Source of the DNA: Fidelibacterota bacterium
Lineage (GTDB): Bacteria; Marinisomatota; Marinisomatia; Marinisomatales; UBA1611
Assembly (NCBI GenBank): GCA_002722105.1
Contig: PBKF01000060.1
Span: forward strand, 1 to 23,724
Length of the DNA: 23,724 nt
Reading direction: 5' to 3'
The position numbers and the translations under genes were made by a program. The first letter of the stretch is position 1, and every line of letters begins with the position of its first letter. This document shows, piece after piece, positions 20,757 to 23,724 of this stretch. Below the pieces are notes generated by a model. It worked only from the letters and a program-made list of their open reading frames with translations. It did not search any database and was not told the origin of the DNA.

Positions 20757-22267
20757 TTAGTTTCTACTCTTATGATATGGTAGGAGTAGGGTTCAAAGCT
20801 AGCATACACTTTCCCACTTTCTATCTTTGTACCTGTCCCTTTGACAGGGATGACTTTATCTGGATCATTAACAGTATTTACCGCTTCAATATCATCATTG
20901 TGTATTGTTATGTGACCAATTATTTTAGGGTTTTTAAACCCTTCAAGAGATATATCTATATCAAGCCTTTCTTTTCCATTCCTATTGATAGCAAAGAATG
21001 TAATAACACCATCTTCATTGTCAACTCCTGAGATATCTAAGAATGGTATATTATCACCCACTTTCGCATTATATGATGGCGAAGATGTTTTAAGCTGGAG
21101 TGCTTTTCCTCTTCCATATTTTGAAGCAAGTTGCAGGGGGTAATAAATTGTTTGCCGCCAGGCTTTTCCAGCTTTTTCAGTCATAATTGGCGCGATCACA
21201 TTTACTAACTGGGCTATGCAGGCAATCTTAACTATGTTGGAGCGCCGAATAAATGAGTTAAGAATACAGCCAACCTGAAGAACATCCTCAAAATTATAAA
21301 TGTCTTCAAGCAAACTGGGTGCGTGGACCCAGCCCTGTGATCCATCAAGGAATTTACTGGACTCTTCCCTAGAATGGTACCACACATTCCATTCATCAAA
21401 CGCAATATATACATCATGATTAGATCTTTTTTTCTCTTTAACATAGGCTATTACACCCGCTACGGTATCTATGTATTCTTCTACCCTGTGGTTTAGGGCA
21501 AGAAAATTACCAGTATGTTTTTCAGGATTCTTGAAGTAAGAGTGGAGGGATATATAGTTAACTAAATCATATGTATGTTCTAAAACGGTAACATCCCATT
21601 CTGGAAATGTTGGCATCTCAGATCCGCAAGAGCCACACACTACTAACTCAATTGTTTTGTCATACAACTTCATAGCTCGAGCAGTGTTAGCTGCTAACCT
21701 TCCATATTCATCAGCGGTCTTGTGCCCAATCTGCCAATTGCCGTCCATCTCATTTCCTAGGCACCAAAGTTTAATGTCCCAGGGATCTTTACGCCCATTA
21801 GCTATTCGAAGCTCGCTCCAGGTTGTGCCCCCTGGATGGTTACAGTATTCAAGCAGATTTCGAGCAGCATCTAATCCACGTGAGCCAAGGTTTACAGCAA
21901 GCATTAGTTCAGTATTTACTAATTCACACCAGTTTGCGAACTCGTGTATACCAACGTGATTATTCTCAAGGGTATGCCATGCTAAATCTAAACGTGTCGG
22001 CCTTTTATCTCTAGGGCCTATCCCATCTTCCCAATTATAGGCAGAAACAAAATTTCCTCCTGGATAGCGGCAGACTGGTGTATCAAGTTCACGTACTAGA
22101 TCTACCACATCCCTGCGCATTCCATTATCATCTGCTGTTGGATGATCGGGCTCGTAAATACCAGTATATACTGCACGTCCAAGGTGCTCGAGAAAAGATC
22201 CATAGATTCTGCTGTCAATGCTTGCGATATGATAGTTTTTATTGGCTGTAACACTGGCTTTTTTCAT
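20753..22267 (-). CDS. abfA: GH51 alpha-L-arabinofuranosidase
   Basis: This 504-residue retaining glycosidase of family GH51 releases terminal alpha-L-arabinofuranose. Evidence: SRIYGSFLEHLGRAVYTGIY (19-38), CRYPGGNFVSAYNWEDGIGP (66-85), acid/base Glu173 in WCLGNEMDG, nucleophile Glu292 in IAFDEWNVWY, QLVNVIAPIMTE and RQTIYYPLQLAS, then a beta-sandwich to the end. Length is normal. There is no signal peptide, so it should work in the cytoplasm on imported oligosaccharides, as in many GH51 operons. Its base composition is visibly richer in G+C than the small genes around it and it is followed by a broken LacI gene, both signs of transfer. No arabinose importer or catabolic gene is adjacent. 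Confidence 0.95.
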   Translation of the reverse strand: MKKASVTANKNYHIASIDSRIYGSFLEHLGRAVYTGIYEPDHPTADDNGMRRDVVDLVRELDTPVCRYPGGNFVSAYNWEDGIGPRDKRPTRLDLAWHTLENNHVGIHEFANWCELVNTELMLAVNLGSRGLDAARNLLEYCNHPGGTTWSELRIANGRKDPWDIKLWCLGNEMDGNWQIGHKTADEYGRLAANTARAMKLYDKTIELVVCGSCGSEMPTFPEWDVTVLEHTYDLVNYISLHSYFKNPEKHTGNFLALNHRVEEYIDTVAGVIAYVKEKKRSNHDVYIAFDEWNVWYHSREESSKFLDGSQGWVHAPSLLEDIYNFEDVLQVGCILNSFIRRSNIVKIACIAQLVNVIAPIMTEKAGKAWRQTIYYPLQLASKYGRGKALQLKTSSPSYNAKVGDNIPFLDISGVDNEDGVITFFAINRNGKERLDIDISLEGFKNPKIIGHITIHNDDIEAVNTVNDPDKVIPVKGTGTKIESGKVYASFEPYSYHIIRVETN

Positions 22268-22369
22268 GATCTAGGTATCCACACTTTCTCTAGGGAAATC
22301 TTTCAGCTTGTAGAAGTAGATTTCTATCTAATACTGAGAGAAATAAATAATATTAAAAACATACATTTA

Positions 22370-22432
22370 CTCATATCCAAATCTACCCACCATCCCACAA
22401 ACAAAAAACCCCACAAATGTGGGGCTTAGGAT
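22370..22432 (-). terminator. Terminator-tail repeat, copy I
   Basis: In minus sense: CCCCAC (paired at 22419-22424), loop ATTT, GTGGGG (22409-22414), then TTTTTTG, GGATGGTGGGTAGATTTGG and ATATGAG. A perfect six-pair stem plus U-tract directly after the alpha/beta-hydrolase gene makes a strong terminator. The remaining 22268-22369 bases show nothing else. Confidence 0.88.
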
Positions 22433-22445
22433 AAATATTTAAATT

Positions 22446-23174
22446 TTAAATATTTTCACACACCCACTGAATGGATCTATTGTGTCCTAAACGGGAATTA
22501 TTCCATTCTCCAGGGAGTAATATGCTTCTTCCCCCATCAATGAAAACTTTCTGCGGATCAAATTTTAAATTTTTAAACGCACCATCCTGAGCCTGAACTG
22601 TTTTCCACTGCGTATAAGTCACTGTGCTGCTGATTTTATATACTTCTCTATTCATATCTTCACAATTTTTCTTCCGTTGTCGCATCTTCGCCAATGGAGC
22701 CGCCACACTATGTACACTTATAGGAAAATGCAGATCCCATTTTTCTGCAAATAAAGACGTTACAACACCTCCAAGACTGTGTCCAATAAAACATAATGAA
22801 TCTAAATGAGAATTTTCGCCCAATAATTCCTTGATTTGAAGATAAAGGTATTCTGTAGAATTTTCTGGACAATCATTCCAATCATATTTGAAAAACCAAA
22901 CAGGGATTTTACGTTGGGATAACTCCATAATCGGGCTGACCCATTCAAAGCCTTTTGTTGACCAGTCATCTGGATAATAGCCATGTATTGCGATGATTCC
23001 AAAGGTTGAGTCTTTTTCATTGATACCTCTCAGTCTGTGTAAACCATTGGATCTCTTAGTCAAATATTCATCATAATCTGCTTTATCGATTATTAATTTA
23101 CTTAATAGGAAATCTGTATAATCAGATTCAGTACAGCTTAGGGAATATAAACAAAATAATAGAAATTTGTTCAT
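22446..23174 (-). CDS. Alpha/beta-hydrolase lipoprotein (lipase-like)
   Basis: This 242-residue protein begins with a lipoprotein-type signal (MNKFLLFCLYSLSC, Cys14) and continues as an alpha/beta-hydrolase: IIAIHGYYPDDW (60-71, oxyanion region), nucleophile elbow CFIGHSLGG with Ser133, a possible acid Asp213 (FIDGGRS) and catalytic His231 (LGHNRSI). The pattern resembles lipases and esterases of the PGAP1/DUF676 or palmitoyl-thioesterase-like groups, acting on lipid or thioester substrates at the cell surface or in the periplasm. It stands alone between two near-perfect copies of the terminator-tail repeat, with TAGATTTTCCTA directly before its ATG. Substrate is unknown. Confidence 0.82.
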   Translation of the reverse strand: MNKFLLFCLYSLSCTESDYTDFLLSKLIIDKADYDEYLTKRSNGLHRLRGINEKDSTFGIIAIHGYYPDDWSTKGFEWVSPIMELSQRKIPVWFFKYDWNDCPENSTEYLYLQIKELLGENSHLDSLCFIGHSLGGVVTSLFAEKWDLHFPISVHSVAAPLAKMRQRKKNCEDMNREVYKISSTVTYTQWKTVQAQDGAFKNLKFDPQKVFIDGGRSILLPGEWNNSRLGHNRSIQWVCENI

Positions 23175-23180
23175 TAGGAA

Positions 23181-23238
23181 AATCTACTCATCATCCCACA
23201 AACAAAAAACCCCACGAATGTGGGGCTTGATGCTTAAA
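23181..23238 (-). terminator. Terminator-tail repeat, copy J
   Basis: In minus sense: CCCCAC, ATTC loop, GTGGGG (stem at 23210-23215 with 23220-23225), TTTTTTG, then GGATGATGAGTAGATTTT ending five bases before the ATG of the hydrolase gene. It is a perfect stem and U-tract. It shares GCTTGATGC and further bases on its other side with copy H. Confidence 0.88.
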
Positions 23239-23241
23239 GAA

Positions 23242-23262
23242 TTATTTTAATAATATCATTTT
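23242..23262 (-). pseudogene. Minimal remnant of a type IX sorting-domain end
   Basis: Minus strand reads KMILLK and stop, with an in-frame stop right before. On its own this is too short, but the flanking bases (GCTTGATGC, TTTTA, AATATCAT) match the better remnant at 19620 at the same distance from a terminator copy. The rest of the 23175-23516 gap shows no gene or further motif. Confidence 0.5.
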
Positions 23263-23516
23263 CTAGGTAGGAGGACAGCTTCTTTTTTCCATCTTATTTT
23301 AATAAGCGCATGAATCATAACAATATTATATAATCGGGGCCAGATTAACCAATTCAAAAGGAATCATTCTTCCTGAAATTAATAATAACAGCATTATTCA
23401 TTGATTTCTTTGTTATTTTGAAAAGGTTTAATCTAGTCAAACTATAAATGAAAAAATCTTCCAAGTTATGATTTCCAAATTGACGTGCTTCCATCTATTA
23501 ATCACCAATTATTTTT

Positions 23517-23724
23517 TTAGTCTGTTTCACCTCTATTAAAACCTGCTACATTTTCAGCATTACCCAGATAACCTTTTCTTGGAAATTTAACATCAAAGTA
23601 ATCCCAATAACTTGCTGTGCCAGCTTCCCAATTTGTATTTATTTGAACACCATCCTTAAAAACCATTTTTACTTTTCTAATATTTGATATGTTATCAAGT
23701 GGATTTTCAGAAACAATTACCAAA
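23517..23724 (-). CDS. C-terminal part of an amidohydrolase (cut by window edge)
   Basis: Only the last 69 codons are inside the window; the frame is open at the right edge, so the apparent TTG start at 23723 is internal. LVIVSENPLDNISNIRKVKM followed by VFKDGVQ is the usual ending of imidazolonepropionase-like metal-dependent amidohydrolases (the 'ADLVILxxNPLxDIxxIRxVxxVxKDG' strand-turn-strand). The catalytic barrel lies outside the window, so activity cannot be judged. The extra 40 residues after KDGVQ (INTNWEAGTASYWDYFDVKF and on) are longer than a typical end. It is on the same strand as the hydrolase lipoprotein, separated by 342 bases. Confidence 0.8.
   Translation of the reverse strand, partial: LVIVSENPLDNISNIRKVKMVFKDGVQINTNWEAGTASYWDYFDVKFPRKGYLGNAENVAGFNRGETD

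Noticed and set aside
20708..21031. Plus-strand open frame across the GH51/LacI junction
   Set aside because: It is the complement of clearly coding GH51 and LacI sequence and looks like a shadow frame.
19091..23238. Integron-like cassette array with attC sites
   Set aside because: Single genes are bounded by same-orientation repeats, but the repeats are short terminators with a linear tail, not attC-type folded sites with R boxes, and no integrase gene is visible.
1..23724. CRISPR array, rRNA, tRNA or transposase
   Set aside because: No regularly spaced direct repeats, no cloverleaf-like or rRNA-like sequence and no transposase motif were seen on either strand.

Overview
The window is A+T-rich bacterial DNA with tightly packed genes, many small lipoproteins and no rRNA, tRNA, CRISPR array or transposase that I can see. 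Short minus-strand remnants of Por/type IX secretion C-terminal sorting domains (ending in KMILLK or its decayed form) place it in the Bacteroidetes/Chlorobi/Marinimicrobia (FCB) group. A marine Marinimicrobia-like genome is my best guess; this is inference, not proof.

Layout. (1) 1-4742 is an accessory zone: an NTF2-like protein, small lipoproteins, an AlkB-type membrane monooxygenase followed by a DUF2652 cyclase-fold protein, two small membrane proteins and a decayed sorting domain. (2) 4743-10417 is a minus-strand transport operon: a solute-binding protein fused to an ABC permease, a second permease carrying a periplasmic insert of about 375 residues, a 94-residue unknown protein and a phytanoyl-CoA dioxygenase-family enzyme. 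No ATPase gene is present. (3) 10675-17231 is a sugar-acid catabolic block that fits non-phosphorylating L-fucose degradation: a COG3618 amidohydrolase, L-fuconate dehydratase, an FMN-dependent L-lactate dehydrogenase-like enzyme, an L-fuconolactonase-like enzyme, an FAH-family diketo-acid hydrolase and a short-chain dehydrogenase. (4) 17325-19089 holds two EamA/DMT transporters. (5) 19154-23724 is a second accessory zone: a MORN-like lipoprotein, an orphan prepilin, a GH51 arabinofuranosidase followed by a LacI-family fragment, an alpha/beta-hydrolase lipoprotein and the 3' end of an amidohydrolase.

How the genes fit together: the fused importer would bring in a sugar. The central block would oxidise L-fucose, open the lactone, dehydrate L-fuconate, oxidise 2-keto-3-deoxy-L-fuconate, cleave the diketo acid to pyruvate and L-lactate, and oxidise lactate to pyruvate. 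A clear separate L-fucose 1-dehydrogenase is not seen, and the importer's substrate is inferred only from its position.

The most unusual signals are: a family of about ten same-orientation repeats spread through the window (hairpin terminator plus conserved tail), whose TAGATTW tail sits 4-5 bases before the ATG of several unrelated genes; the two-polypeptide importer with a tethered binding protein and a giant permease insert; and degraded secretion-domain ends next to the repeats.
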